Program-made: the position numbers and the translations under genes | The notes under the pieces: model-generated | The model's input: only the letters and a program-made list of their open reading frames with translations | Told to the model about the DNA's origin: nothing | Databases searched by the model: none | In this document: positions 43,969 through 52,611 of the stretch, in pieces | How the letters are laid out: every line of letters begins with the position of its first letter | How positions within the stretch are numbered: the first letter of the stretch is position 1 | NCBI RefSeq assembly: GCF_014203705.1 | Contig: NZ_JACHJR010000001.1 | Span: 7,502,001-7,566,000 of the forward strand | DNA length: 64,000 nt | Direction of reading: 5' to 3' | Source of the DNA: Kitasatospora gansuensis | GTDB taxonomy: Bacteria; Actinomycetota; Actinomycetes; Streptomycetales; Streptomycetaceae

Positions 43969-44814
43969 CTAGGCGAGCCGTTTTGACAGTTCGGTGAGCA
44001 GCTCGCTGGTGGCTTGTTCGGCGGCGGGGGAGAGTCCGAAGAGGTTGAGGAAGGCGTGGATCACGCCGTCGTAGTTGCGGTAGAACACGTCAACCCCGGC
44101 CTGCTGCAGGGCTTCGGCGTAGGCGTGGCCTTCGTCGCGCAGCGGGTCGTACTGTGCGGTTGCGATGATTGCCGGGGCCAGGCCGCTGTGATCGGCCAGC
44201 AGCGGGGACACCTGCCAGTTGCGGCGCGTCTGGGGGTCATCGCCCGCGTATCCGGTCCGGAACTCGTGCAGCAGGTCCTTGGTGAGGAAGTACCCCTCGG
44301 CGTTCTCGGTGATGGAGGGGTAGTCGCGGGTGAAGTCGGTCGGCGGGTAGGCCAGTAGTTGGGCGGCCAGTGGTCGGCCTTCGTCGCGGAAGGTCAGCGC
44401 GACGACGGCGGCTTCGTGGGCGCCCGCGCTGTCCCCGGCCAGGGCCAGGCGTTCGGGCATGGCGCCGTAGTCGTCGATGTGGTCGGCGACGTGGCGGGCC
44501 ACGGCCAGGCAGTCCTGCATGGCGGCGGGGAAGTGGTCTTCGGGGACACGGCGGTAGTGCACGGCCACGACGACGGCCCGCACGTCGCGGCAGATCCTGC
44601 GGCAGACGTCGTCGTGGGTGTCCAGGTCCCCGGTCACCCAGCCACCGCCGTGGAAGAACACCACGGTAGGCGTCGGGCCCGCGTTCGAGGGACGGTAGAC
44701 CCGGACCGGAACCGCACCGGCCGGGCCAGCCACCGTGGCATCCTGCACCGAGCCGACCTCGATCGGGGACGGCAGTGGGTTGGCCGCCACCATCTGGCGG
44801 TTCACCTCACGCAT
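43969..44814 (-). CDS. Alpha/beta hydrolase (HSL-type esterase), N-terminal frameshift
   Basis: A 281-residue hydrolase of the hormone-sensitive-lipase group: oxyanion motif FFHGGGWVTGD, nucleophile GDSAG, Asp in YDPLRDE and His in GVIHAFLNLF. The annotated start ATG 44814 has a poor ribosome site. The original start is almost certainly ATG 44897, behind GGAGGT and giving MPLDPPIAAG, which is the family N-terminus. A one-base change near 44875 puts that start out of frame with REQVNVGG. The catalytic triad is intact, but the protein may be poorly made. Confidence 0.75.
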   Translation of the reverse strand: MREVNRQMVAANPLPSPIEVGSVQDATVAGPAGAVPVRVYRPSNAGPTPTVVFFHGGGWVTGDLDTHDDVCRRICRDVRAVVVAVHYRRVPEDHFPAAMQDCLAVARHVADHIDDYGAMPERLALAGDSAGAHEAAVVALTFRDEGRPLAAQLLAYPPTDFTRDYPSITENAEGYFLTKDLLHEFRTGYAGDDPQTRRNWQVSPLLADHSGLAPAIIATAQYDPLRDEGHAYAEALQQAGVDVFYRNYDGVIHAFLNLFGLSPAAEQATSELLTELSKRLA

Positions 44815-45112
44815 CTCCACGGCGTTGCCGCCGGTGAAGTGCAGGGGACCGCCGACGTTGACCTGTTCCCGGCGGCGATCGGTGGGTCGAGCGGCATGGC
44901 AAACCTCCGGAGCCGGCAGTTCGATCTGCCTCGACGCCAGATCCAGCCGGGCCAGGCCGCCCCATGACTGAGCCGTCCGGACGATGAGGGCAACGCGGTG
45001 AGCAACCCCTGCCGTACGGCGCCGGTTGCGGTGTTCTGCGGCGCGGTTCGGGGGTAGCCGCATCCTGGGCGATGCGATGACCAGTCGCCGGAACACTGTT
45101 GTGGAGGAGCAG

Positions 45113-45364
45113 ATGGACCAGGACGAGTTGCGCAACCGAACCAAGGCCACCGCACTGCAAGCGACAGGACGGCGACTGCACCTGCGATTTGACGCCGCTA
45201 CGGGCCCCGGTGCCGTCGAGGGAGCGTTGACCGAGGCTCGGTCCCATTTCGACGGCAGCAGGGTGCGGACCTTCATCCCGATCCTGGTCGAGCGCCGAGC
45301 CGCCGACACCCTCGAACGCATCGGCGCTGCCCGAGCGGACAGGAAAGGCCGGGGGCCGGGGTAG
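45113..45364 (+). CDS. Three-helix-bundle-domain small protein
   Basis: An 83-residue protein. ATG 45113 directly follows GGAGGAGC. The pattern GAVEGALTEARSHFDGSRVR and TFIPILVERRAADTLE resembles small streptomycete proteins with a three-helix bundle dimerisation domain. All-helical and cytosolic. Function unknown. It is convergent with DUF1330 and divergent from the esterase. Confidence 0.65.
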   Translation: MDQDELRNRTKATALQATGRRLHLRFDAATGPGAVEGALTEARSHFDGSRVRTFIPILVERRAADTLERIGAARADRKGRGPG

Positions 45365-45442
45365 GCCGGCGGCGGGGGCTGAGCCGGGCTGGGGCTGTCG
45401 GCAGCGCACCGCCGCCGAGCTCAGCGATGGCTGGCCCGCCGG

Positions 45443-45736
45443 TCAGTCGATGCCTTCGATGATGCGGAAGTCGCGCTCGACGCCGTCGGGGAGGGCCACC
45501 AGCGCCTTCCGGTACGCCTCGCTCTCGTATGCCGCGACGGCCTGTTCAAAGCTGTCGAACTCGACCAGAACGACGCGTTGCGTGATTCCGGCCTCGTGGG
45601 CGACGACTCGACCGCCACGGGACAAGGTGCGCCCACCCGCAGCCCGGACAGCCGGACCGGCCAGCGTGTTGTAGGCAGTCAGCCCGTCAGGGTCGGAAAT
45701 GGCGGGGTAGACACTGACCCAGTAGCCCTTGGCCAT
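45443..45736 (-). CDS. DUF1330 family protein
   Basis: A 97-residue protein starting at ATG 45736 behind AGGAGG. It has the DUF1330 ferredoxin-like pattern: AKGYWVSVYPAISDPDGLTA, VVLVEFDSFEQAVAAYESEA and FRIIEG. Such proteins form small dimeric alpha/beta barrels, with unknown activity. It is divergent from the LysR gene and may be its target. Confidence 0.85.
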   Translation of the reverse strand: MAKGYWVSVYPAISDPDGLTAYNTLAGPAVRAAGGRTLSRGGRVVAHEAGITQRVVLVEFDSFEQAVAAYESEAYRKALVALPDGVERDFRIIEGID

Positions 45737-45890
45737 GGAAACCTCCTGTGTTCGGCCGGACACGTCCGACTTCTGATCGACACTCAGATCGATTCCGGCA
45801 TGCGCAGGCTAGGGCTTGATGTGCGCCTGAGGGAAAGACCGGTTCGGACTAGACTCAGAACGGATCGTTATCAATCGGCCGGGAGGGCAC

Positions 45891-46793
45891 GTGGCGCCGG
45901 ACACGGTGAGCCTGCGCTACTTCCTGGTGCTCGCACAGGAGTTGAACTTCACCCGCGCGGCCGCACGGATCGGCATCGCACAGCCCGCACTCAGCGCCCG
46001 GATCCGCCGACTGGAGGCGGAACTCGGTACGGCCCTGCTGCTCCGCAACACCCGCAGCGTCGAATTGACCACGGCCGGTGCGGCTTTGGCGGAGTCCGCA
46101 CCACCCGCACTGGCAGCACTGGACCGGGCGTGGGACACCGCCCGGAGCGCGGCAACCGGTGAACTGGGCACGCTGCGCATCGGATACAGCCTCAGCACCG
46201 GGGCCGAGACGACACCGGCCCTGGTGGACAGGCTGATTCGCGACAACAACGGACTCGAGGTCAGCGCGGTCCCGATGGCGACACCGGAGATCTCCCCCGC
46301 GGTCGCCGACGGCCGCATCGACGCCGGGATCACCCGCGGTGAACAACCGGGCCGTGGCGTACGCCGGTTCCTGCTGCGGCGTACGCGCATCGGGGTCCAA
46401 CTGGCGCAGCACCATCCGCTCGCCGAACACCCGGAGATCGAGATCGCCGACGCGGCCGCGTATCCGCTGCGACTCCCGGACCGTGCGGCCAACCCCGTGA
46501 TCCACGATCAGCTGTCCGCGCTGTTCCGAGACGCCCGACCACATCCCCGATTCCACACGCTCGCAGTCTCTTTCGACATGTCTCAGCGCGACCTGCGCGA
46601 CGGGGTCACCCTCGCCCCGGCCGGAGAAACCGCGGCCACGGCACAACCGGCCGGTCTCACCTGGCGACCGCTGCGAGGCGCGCCCAGCCTGACGTTCCAC
46701 CTGGTCCTCCCACGCGAGCAGTCGCCACTGCACCGCCGCATCCGCGCCGTCGCCAAAACCCTGGCGCACGAGCTGCACTGGCTGCCGAACTGA
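45891..46793 (+). CDS. LysR-family transcriptional regulator
   Basis: A 300-residue regulator from GTG 45891. The N-terminal winged helix is LRYFLVLAQELNFTRAAARI with AQPALSARIRRLEAELG (residues about 6-45). The C-terminal part is the LysR effector domain. LysR proteins usually control the divergent gene, here DUF1330 (155 bases away). The inducer is unknown. Confidence 0.92.
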   Translation: MAPDTVSLRYFLVLAQELNFTRAAARIGIAQPALSARIRRLEAELGTALLLRNTRSVELTTAGAALAESAPPALAALDRAWDTARSAATGELGTLRIGYSLSTGAETTPALVDRLIRDNNGLEVSAVPMATPEISPAVADGRIDAGITRGEQPGRGVRRFLLRRTRIGVQLAQHHPLAEHPEIEIADAAAYPLRLPDRAANPVIHDQLSALFRDARPHPRFHTLAVSFDMSQRDLRDGVTLAPAGETAATAQPAGLTWRPLRGAPSLTFHLVLPREQSPLHRRIRAVAKTLAHELHWLPN

Positions 46794-46859
46794 CACGCAA
46801 GAGGTCAAGCGAGACGGACGCCTGCGGTGGCGAGGCCGAAGACCCTGCGCCCGGCGGAC

Positions 46860-47085
46860 TTCGCGGTGATTCGGCACACAGGCCGCCAGGTCCGTCGCCG
46901 AGATAGAGGAACCCTGCCCCTCGGTAGGCGCGCAGGGTCTCAGCGGCCATCGGGTCGCGGTGCGGCGGCCAGAGCAGCGCCAGCACCCGGTCCGGGTGCG
47001 CGGCGGCGTCCTCCGCGGCCCGGCCCTGGCACACCTCCGTGTACCGGAACCGGTTGGTCCAGCCGTTGTGCTCCGTCGACGCCTC
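46860..47085 (-). pseudogene. Internal fragment of a hypothetical gene
   Basis: The minus strand reads NGWTNRFRYTEVCQGRAAED, AHPDRVLALLWPPHRDPMAA and LGDGPGGLCAE, a well-ordered coding segment resembling the middle of streptomycete hypothetical proteins near SAM methyltransferase folds. There is no start, and the frame degrades towards 46860. A relic. Confidence 0.45.
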
Positions 47086-47183
47086 AGCGCCGAGTACCAG
47101 AGCAACGGCACCATCTGCGGGTTGTGCACGGCGAACTCGACGTCCTGCGCCGCGTTCGCCCCCGACCCCGGGGAGTCGCCGCC

Positions 47184-47336
47184 GACGACCGCATGATCCC
47201 GCCGGCCGCCCAGCGGCAGATGGCGCAGCGGGCGGGCGCGACCTTCAGCGAGGTCAACGCCAGCCACTCCGGCTACGTCTCCCAGGCGCAGGCCACCGCC
47301 GACCTCATCAAGCGGGCCGCCGCGAACGGCCGCTGA
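47184..47336 (+). pseudogene. C-terminal fragment of an alpha/beta hydrolase
   Basis: Reads DDRMIPPAAQRQMAQRAGAT, SHSGYVSQAQATADLIKRAA and stop. This is the Asp- and His-bearing tail of chloroperoxidase-like alpha/beta hydrolases. Nothing upstream on this strand supplies the nucleophile or oxyanion regions. A relic. Confidence 0.6.
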
Positions 47337-47478
47337 CCCCCACTCGCTGAATGTCGCAAGCATCCTGCCGCACCGCGAGCCACTGGAGATCAGCGCGCGG
47401 GCGGTGAGCTGGCGTTCGCCGGTGAGCACATGCTCACCACTTCGACCTGGGGGGCCGATGGAACTGTCAGCGGCGTCA

Positions 47479-47660
47479 TCACCGCGGGCCGGAGACGAGT
47501 GCCGTCACTCTCTCCTCCTGCGCCAGTTGTCCCTTCCTGGTCCACGGGAGGCGTCCGGGCGCCAGATCACGGAGCGCGGAGGTCAGCCAGGCATCGTCGC
47601 CGAGCAGCTCGGCGCCGGGGCCGCTGTACGGCAGGACGTTCGAATCGACCGCGCGCTCGG
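47479..47660 (-). pseudogene. Unidentified coding fragment
   Basis: The minus strand gives about 60 codons with strong coding bias, including AELLGDDAWLTSALRDLAPG and PWTRKGQLAQEERVTALVSG, ending in TGA at 47479. It has no start of its own, and the sequence further upstream is the HD gene in another frame. Probably the tail of a deleted gene. Family not recognised. Confidence 0.35.
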
Positions 47661-47681
47661 CCCTGCGGCGCGGTGCCGGTG

Positions 47682-48332
47682 TCAGGAGCCCCAGCGGGAG
47701 GCCCGCGCCGCGAGTTCGAGGGCGGTGACGGCGCCGGGCTCGCCGCGCTCGCGGAGGAACTCGCCCGGGAGGGTGTAGCGGGCACCGGCCTGTGGGGAGC
47801 GGGCGGCCTGGCGGACGATGTCGTCGACCAGCACGGTGGTCATGTCCAGCCTCGGGTATCGACCGTGGAGTGCCTCGCCCTGGGCGTCGGTGAGGAATTC
47901 GGTGCCGAAGCCGAAGTCCATGCCGATGCCCCGGCGGGTGAGGTAGGCCAGTACGCCCCGGCGTTCGGCGATGCCGTCCGAGGTGTGCAGGGCGATCGCC
48001 TCCCAGACCGGGTCGGTCCGGTCGGCACCGTAGCCGTGCTCGGTGAGGAAGCGGGCGGCCATGTCGGCGCCTTCGACCTCGAAGCGTGCCCGGCCCGGCG
48101 CCGACGGCGAGGCACCGAGATCGTGCAGGACGCAGGAGTGGAAGAGGAGTTCGGCGTCGAAGTCGGTGCCGGCCGCCAGCCCCTCGTGTTCGGCCAGCAG
48201 CGTGGCGAACACGTAACTGCGGATGCTGTGGTTGGCGACGGGTTCGCTCTCGCTCGACCGGACGAGCTCGACGGCGGCACGGGCGACGGGAGTTTGCGGG
48301 AGCATCGGCAGGATGCGGTCTTCGGTGTCCAT
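47682..48332 (-). CDS. HD-domain hydrolase
   Basis: A 216-residue HD protein: NHSIRSYVFATLLAEHEG (His), LLFHSCVLHDLG (His-Asp), AIALHTSDGIAE (His) and LVDDIV (Asp) supply metal ligands. The pattern resembles cyanamide-hydratase/HD hydrolase types. ATG 48332 is divergent from the GlxA-type regulator (72 bases between starts), suggesting it is the regulated target. Substrate unknown. Confidence 0.85.
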   Translation of the reverse strand: MDTEDRILPMLPQTPVARAAVELVRSSESEPVANHSIRSYVFATLLAEHEGLAAGTDFDAELLFHSCVLHDLGASPSAPGRARFEVEGADMAARFLTEHGYGADRTDPVWEAIALHTSDGIAERRGVLAYLTRRGIGMDFGFGTEFLTDAQGEALHGRYPRLDMTTVLVDDIVRQAARSPQAGARYTLPGEFLRERGEPGAVTALELAARASRWGS

Positions 48333-48403
48333 GAGGCGACCGTAGGCGCGTATCGGGCCCATCGGGCAGTGGCACCCATGCCATGGAGCGATAGCATCGT
48401 GCC

Positions 48404-49372
48404 ATGACGGATCGGGCTGCGGGCGAGGCACACCACGTGGTCGTGGTCGCCCTCGAGAACGTCCTCGCCCTGGACCTCGGGATCCCCTGGCAGATCTTCG
48501 GGAGCTGGCCGGACGGCCCGTACACGCTCTCGGTCTGCGCCGAACGGCCCGGCCCCGTCCAGGTGCACGGCGGCCCCGCACTGTCCGTCGCGCATGGTCT
48601 GGACCGCCTGACGTCCGCCGACACCGTGATCGTCCCCGGCTACCTGGAGCCGGCCGCGCCCAGCGCCGAGGTGACCGACGCACTGGCGGAGGCAGCGGCC
48701 CGCGGCACCCGCATCGCGTCCATCTGCACCGGTGCGTTCGCCCTCGCCGGCGCCGGCCTGCTCGACGGCCGCCGGGCCACCACGCACTGGCTGTACGCAC
48801 GGGAGCTGGCCAGGCGGTACCCCCGGGTGACGGTCGTGCCCGAGGATCTGTACATCGACGAGGGCCAGGTCCTCACCTCGGGCGGCGTGTCCTCCGGCCT
48901 GGACCTGTGCCTCCACCTCATCCGCCGCGACCACGGCCCGCGCCTGGCGAACCGGCAGGCCCGCATGCTGGTGGCCGCCCCGCACCGTACCGGCGGCCAG
49001 GCCCAGTTCATCGACCTGCCGGTGCGCCCCGAGCCGTCCGCCATCCCCACCCTGTACGACTGGGCCCTGCGCAACCTCCACCAACCGCTCACCGTCGACC
49101 AGTTGGCGCGCCGGGCCGGCCTGTCCCGCCGGACCCTGATCCGCCGCTTCCACACCGACACCGGCCAACCGCCCATGCGCTGGCTGCTCGACGCCCGGCT
49201 CGCCCGCGCCCGCGAACTCCTCGCATCCGGCGACCTCACGGTCGAAGCCGTCGCACGCCGCTGCGGACTGGGCACCCCGGCCAACTTCCGGGCCCTGTTC
49301 AAGGCGCACGTCGGGGTACCGCCGCGCACGTACCGCGAGACCTTCAACTCCAACGCCGTGAAAGGCCGTTGA
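48404..49372 (+). CDS. GlxA-type AraC regulator (DJ-1/PfpI + HTH)
   Basis: A 322-residue regulator. Residues about 10-180 form a DJ-1/PfpI-like domain with IASICTGAFALAGAGLLDGR carrying the Cys-containing nucleophile elbow. Residues about 220-315 are an AraC HTH (LTVDQLARRAGLSRRTLIRR and LTVEAVARRCGLGTPANFRA). It is divergent from the HD gene. About 118 bases of its middle (48950-49067) are duplicated, almost unchanged, at 60602. Confidence 0.93.
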   Translation: MTDRAAGEAHHVVVVALENVLALDLGIPWQIFGSWPDGPYTLSVCAERPGPVQVHGGPALSVAHGLDRLTSADTVIVPGYLEPAAPSAEVTDALAEAAARGTRIASICTGAFALAGAGLLDGRRATTHWLYARELARRYPRVTVVPEDLYIDEGQVLTSGGVSSGLDLCLHLIRRDHGPRLANRQARMLVAAPHRTGGQAQFIDLPVRPEPSAIPTLYDWALRNLHQPLTVDQLARRAGLSRRTLIRRFHTDTGQPPMRWLLDARLARARELLASGDLTVEAVARRCGLGTPANFRALFKAHVGVPPRTYRETFNSNAVKGR

Positions 49373-49484
49373 CCCATCGATCCGGGCGGGCGGCCGCCGG
49401 TCGCGAACACACCTCTCCATACCGCGCACTCCCGCGGGGTGGTGCCTGCCACCTGCGGAATGCTGTAGTCGTTGCCAGATCACC

Positions 49485-49690
49485 GACGATGCCCGCCTGA
49501 TCCGCCTCGCCGACGGCAGCACCGTGCTGCGCCTGGAGAACCTCGCCACCTCCGAGGGCCCGGATGTCCGCGTCTACCTCTCCACCCGCCCGGCCGCCGA
49601 GTCGAAGCTCGACAGCCTCGGCCCCGACGCCGTCGAACTCGGAAGCCTGAAGGGCAACTTGGGCAACCAGAACTACGCCGTTCCGGCCGG
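49485..49690 (+). pseudogene. DM13-domain protein remnant
   Basis: Reads DARLIRLADGSTVLRLENLA, GPDVRVYLSTRP and LGSLKGNLGNQNYAVPAG, the DM13 (DOMON-related) consensus. The N-terminal anchor is missing, and the 3' end runs into the antisense TetR gene. No start codon or ribosome site. A relic of a secreted or lipid-anchored electron-transfer-type protein. Confidence 0.65.
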
Positions 49691-50335
49691 CTCGCACTCA
49701 CCGGCCTCGGATACCCCTGCCGTGCTGGTGTCGGTACTGCCGCCCGCGACTTCGGGGGAGCGGTGGACAGCTGAGCGGTCGCCGCCGGACTGCTGCTCGA
49801 CTGCGGTGAGGAAGTCGTGGAAGGCGCGGTCGGTGCGGGCGGTGTCTGCGGTGGCATCGAGGTCCATGAGGAGACCGCGGATGACGGCCAGCACGAGGGT
49901 CGCCAGCTCCGGTCGGCCGATGCTGCGCAGGCCGTCCTCGAGCGGCCCGAGCCAGTCGGTCGTGGCGGTGCGTCGGAAACCGGGCCACAGTCGTTGGTCC
50001 GTACTCTCGCGCAGCTGGCCGAACATCCGCAGGTACGGCCGCCCTTCCAAGCCGGTGATCGAGGTCCAGGCGCGACCCAGGGTGACGGTGTAGGGCTCGT
50101 CGGGCCGCACCCGGAGGAGGTCGCCGAACGTGTCGAGCTGGCGTTGCCGCGCGCGTTGGAGGACGGCCCGCAACAGCGCGTCCCGGGTGCCGAAGTGATA
50201 GATCAGCATGCGGGCCGAAGTGCCGGTGGCCGTCGCCAGTGGCTCGAGCCGGTCGGGGAGGCCGTGCGCGAGGGCGTAGTCGGTGCAGGCGTCGAGCAGT
50301 CTGTCCTTGATGTCCGGTTGCGGTCGTCTGCCCAT
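49673..50335 (-). CDS. TetR-family regulator
   Basis: A 220-residue regulator starting at ATG 50335 (MGRRPQPDIKD). The HTH is LEPLATATGTSARMLIYHFG (residues about 28-48), followed by an all-helical ligand domain. It is divergent from the alpha/beta hydrolase (76 bases between), which it probably represses. A partial palindrome AACGG-N12-CCGTT (50354-50375) lies between them. Confidence 0.9.
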   Translation of the reverse strand: MGRRPQPDIKDRLLDACTDYALAHGLPDRLEPLATATGTSARMLIYHFGTRDALLRAVLQRARQRQLDTFGDLLRVRPDEPYTVTLGRAWTSITGLEGRPYLRMFGQLRESTDQRLWPGFRRTATTDWLGPLEDGLRSIGRPELATLVLAVIRGLLMDLDATADTARTDRAFHDFLTAVEQQSGGDRSAVHRSPEVAGGSTDTSTAGVSEAGECEPAGTA

Positions 50336-50411
50336 GGCACCAGCTTTTCGCGTAACGGCGGCTACGTCTACCGTTGGGAACGAGCCGGTCGGGGCGGACG
50401 TGGAGGCAGCG

Positions 50412-51107
50412 ATGAGGGTCGTGTTCGTGCACGGGGCGTGCGTTCGGGACGGGTCGTGGTGGTGGCACCGCACCGCCGAACTGCTGCGGGAGCGAGGGGT
50501 GCCGAGCGTGACTCCGGCGCTGCCGAGCTGCGGTGAGACGGGACTGCCGGGCGGTGTCGGCGGTCCAGGGCTGACCGAGGATGTCGCCGCAGTGCGGCAG
50601 GTGCTGCAGGCCGGCGACGAGCCGACCGTCGTCGTCGCCCACAGCTACGGCGGGATCGTCACGGCTGAAGCCGCCGCGGGAATCGGGGCGGTGCGCCACC
50701 TGCTGCTGGTCTCCAGCTACCTGCCCGAGGTCGGGCAGAGCCTGTCCGACTTCGGGGACGGCAGCCCCGCCCCGTTCCTCGACGTCGACCCCGTCGCCGG
50801 CACGTTCGGGGTCCGCCCCGAGCTGCTCGTGGACACGTTCCTGCACGACTGCGACCCCGAGGTCCAGGCGCAGGCGGCGGACCACCTCGCCCGGCAGAGC
50901 GTGCAGGTGACCGGGCAGCCGGTCGCGGCGGCCGCCTGGCACCAGGTGCCCTCGACGTACCTCGTCTGCGCCCAGGACCGGGGGACCCCGCCGCGCCTGC
51001 AGCGCGAGTTCGCCCGCCGGGCCGGCAACGTCGTCGAGCTCGGCGCGGGCCACCACCCGTTCCTCTCCCAGCCGGCCGCGGTCCGGGATCTGCTGCTGAG
51101 CCTGTGA
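50412..51107 (+). CDS. Alpha/beta hydrolase
   Basis: A 231-residue hydrolase of the esterase/salicylate-esterase-like group. RVVFVHGACVRDGSWWWHR is the oxyanion loop, VVAHSYGGIVTAEAAA holds the Ser, and the C-terminal GHHPFLSQP holds the His. ATG 50412 has GGAGG five bases upstream. No signal peptide, so cytosolic. Regulated by the divergent TetR by inference. Confidence 0.9.
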   Translation: MRVVFVHGACVRDGSWWWHRTAELLRERGVPSVTPALPSCGETGLPGGVGGPGLTEDVAAVRQVLQAGDEPTVVVAHSYGGIVTAEAAAGIGAVRHLLLVSSYLPEVGQSLSDFGDGSPAPFLDVDPVAGTFGVRPELLVDTFLHDCDPEVQAQAADHLARQSVQVTGQPVAAAAWHQVPSTYLVCAQDRGTPPRLQREFARRAGNVVELGAGHHPFLSQPAAVRDLLLSL

Positions 51108-51224
51108 CGGCAGCGACTCTCGGCGTGCGCCGCACGCGCTTGAGGGACCAGGACGGCCGGGCCGAGTGAACTGGCCGGACTGCACCGCGGGTTCGAGTGG
51201 GAAGTGCCGGGAGGAGTCCTGCTG

Positions 51225-52166
51225 TCAGCGGTGTTCGACGCCGGCTTGCGCGGTCTCGATGTTCTCGTGCAGGTCACCGGTCGCCTCGGCCGTCGCTGCC
51301 GCGGATATCAGCAGGCCCACGAGCAGGAGTGTTCCGACGCGCCTGGCCACAGGGCCCGCGACTACGGGCGGGGCGAGCAGGGAAGCCATCCGGCGCGGGA
51401 CCGGTCCGGCGGTGGCCGCGAACGCCACCGACGGGCGGGTGGCCGTCGGAGCGCTGGACGCAGCCAGCGCGGCCCTGCCCACGGCCCGCGCCACCAGGGA
51501 CCGGTCTCCCACGGTGGTCGCCGCGACCTCGTCCGCCCACCGCTCCGATTGGTAGGCGAGCGGCTCCCGGAGAGAGCGCAGCGCCGGATGCAGGCAGGCC
51601 GCGAGATCTGAGGCGAGCGCCAGAAGGTGGTGGCGGCAGGCGAGATGGGCGCGTTCGTGGGCCAGCAGGACCGTCCGCTCGTCGTGGTCCAGGTTGCCGA
51701 GCATGCCCGAGGTGACCACTACCAGCCCCGGCGTGCCAGGCCGGCCCGGCAGGGCGTAGGCGTCCGCACCGTCGTCGGCCAGCACCACCACGTCCCCCGC
51801 CCGGGAGTGCGCGGCGGCGAGCAGTTCGCCGTGGAGGTTCCGGGTGCGGTGGCGGCGAGTTACGCGCGCGGCTGCCCACATGATCACGAGGCATGCGGGG
51901 ACGGCGGCACAGCCGAGCGTGAGCGCGAGGGTGCCGGACGGCAGCAGGGTGGGGGACAGATGACCGAAGGCAGCGACGAACGGCAGGTGGAGCAGTGCGC
52001 CGGCGGTGAGCAGTGCCAGCGCGGCACCCGTCAGTGCGGCCGTCACCGCCGAGGTGAGTGCGAGGAGAAGCGCGGCTTGGCGGGGCGGCATGAGCTGGGC
52101 CAGGCGCCGGGCGACCGGCGCGACGATCCAGGGGGCGAGCAGGGGCGCCCAGATCGCCCAGGTCAC
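51225..52166 (-). CDS. M56-type (BlaR1-like) membrane metallopeptidase
   Basis: A 313-residue membrane protease. About four hydrophobic segments fill the first 110 residues; the zinc motif HERAHLACRHH (HExxH) lies near residue 170, with a downstream Glu region (YQSERWADE). A final membrane helix (VGTLLLVGLLISAAA) ends it. Unlike classical BlaR1 it has no penicillin-binding sensor domain. The start overlaps the BlaI stop. Signalling by cleavage of the BlaI-type repressor is the known mode for such pairs. Confidence 0.88.
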   Translation of the reverse strand: MTWAIWAPLLAPWIVAPVARRLAQLMPPRQAALLLALTSAVTAALTGAALALLTAGALLHLPFVAAFGHLSPTLLPSGTLALTLGCAAVPACLVIMWAAARVTRRHRTRNLHGELLAAAHSRAGDVVVLADDGADAYALPGRPGTPGLVVVTSGMLGNLDHDERTVLLAHERAHLACRHHLLALASDLAACLHPALRSLREPLAYQSERWADEVAATTVGDRSLVARAVGRAALAASSAPTATRPSVAFAATAGPVPRRMASLLAPPVVAGPVARRVGTLLLVGLLISAAATAEATGDLHENIETAQAGVEHR

Positions 52167-52546
52167 CGCTGCTCCTTCGGCTCGGCGGACGACGCGAGCA
52201 GGGCGCGGACGAGGTCCTCGTCGTCGGAACTCAGCCGGGAGATGAACCGTGCGAGGGTGCCGGAGCGGTCGTCGCCGCGGTCCAGTTCGGTGTGCATCCG
52301 TTGGGCGGAGAGGGCGGCCGGGTCCTCGACCACCGGGCTGTAGGCGAAGGCCCGCCCCTGTCGGGTGCGCCGGACGGTGCCCTTGTCGTGCAGGCGGGCG
52401 AGGATGGTCGCGACGGTGGTCCGGGCGAGGCCGGCGGGCAGGGCCCGCTGCAACTCGGGTGCGGTTAGCGGGCGTTGGGAGGCCCAGAGTGCTGCCAGCA
52501 CCGCACCTTCCAGTTCGCCCGCCTGGCGCCGTGTCGGGTCGTTCAC
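52163..52546 (-). CDS. BlaI/MecI-family repressor
   Basis: A 127-residue winged-helix protein: QAGELEGAVLAALWASQRPL, LARTTVATILARLHDKGTVR and a dimerising C-terminal helix with the RALLASS end. GTG 52546 is preferred because GAGGA lies five bases upstream. An ATG at 52576 has no ribosome site and falls inside the proposed operator. Overlaps the M56 gene by ATGA. It should repress its own operon and, from the shared operator, the DedA-PAP2 operon. Confidence 0.88.
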   Translation of the reverse strand: MNDPTRRQAGELEGAVLAALWASQRPLTAPELQRALPAGLARTTVATILARLHDKGTVRRTRQGRAFAYSPVVEDPAALSAQRMHTELDRGDDRSGTLARFISRLSSDDEDLVRALLASSAEPKEQR

Positions 52547-52570
52547 CGGGTCCTCACTTCCCCCTGCCAT

Positions 52571-52588
52571 GTCCACATGGGTGTAGTT
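52571..52588. promoter_or_regulatory. Candidate BlaI operator upstream of blaI
   Basis: GTCCACATGGGTGTAGTT matches the perfect palindrome at 54631 at most positions, with TACA/TGTA-type half-sites typical of BlaI operators. It lies 25 bases before the BlaI start. Confidence 0.55.
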
Positions 52589-52611
52589 CGAGTTCGGAGT
52601 CTACGTCCGCT

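Noticed and set aside
47840..49549. 569-codon minus-strand frame
   Set aside because: Shadow of the HD and GlxA genes; an overlapping frame carries the true HD motifs.
52547..52576. ATG 52576 as BlaI start
   Set aside because: No ribosome site and it falls in the palindrome; GTG 52546 has GAGGA at the correct distance.
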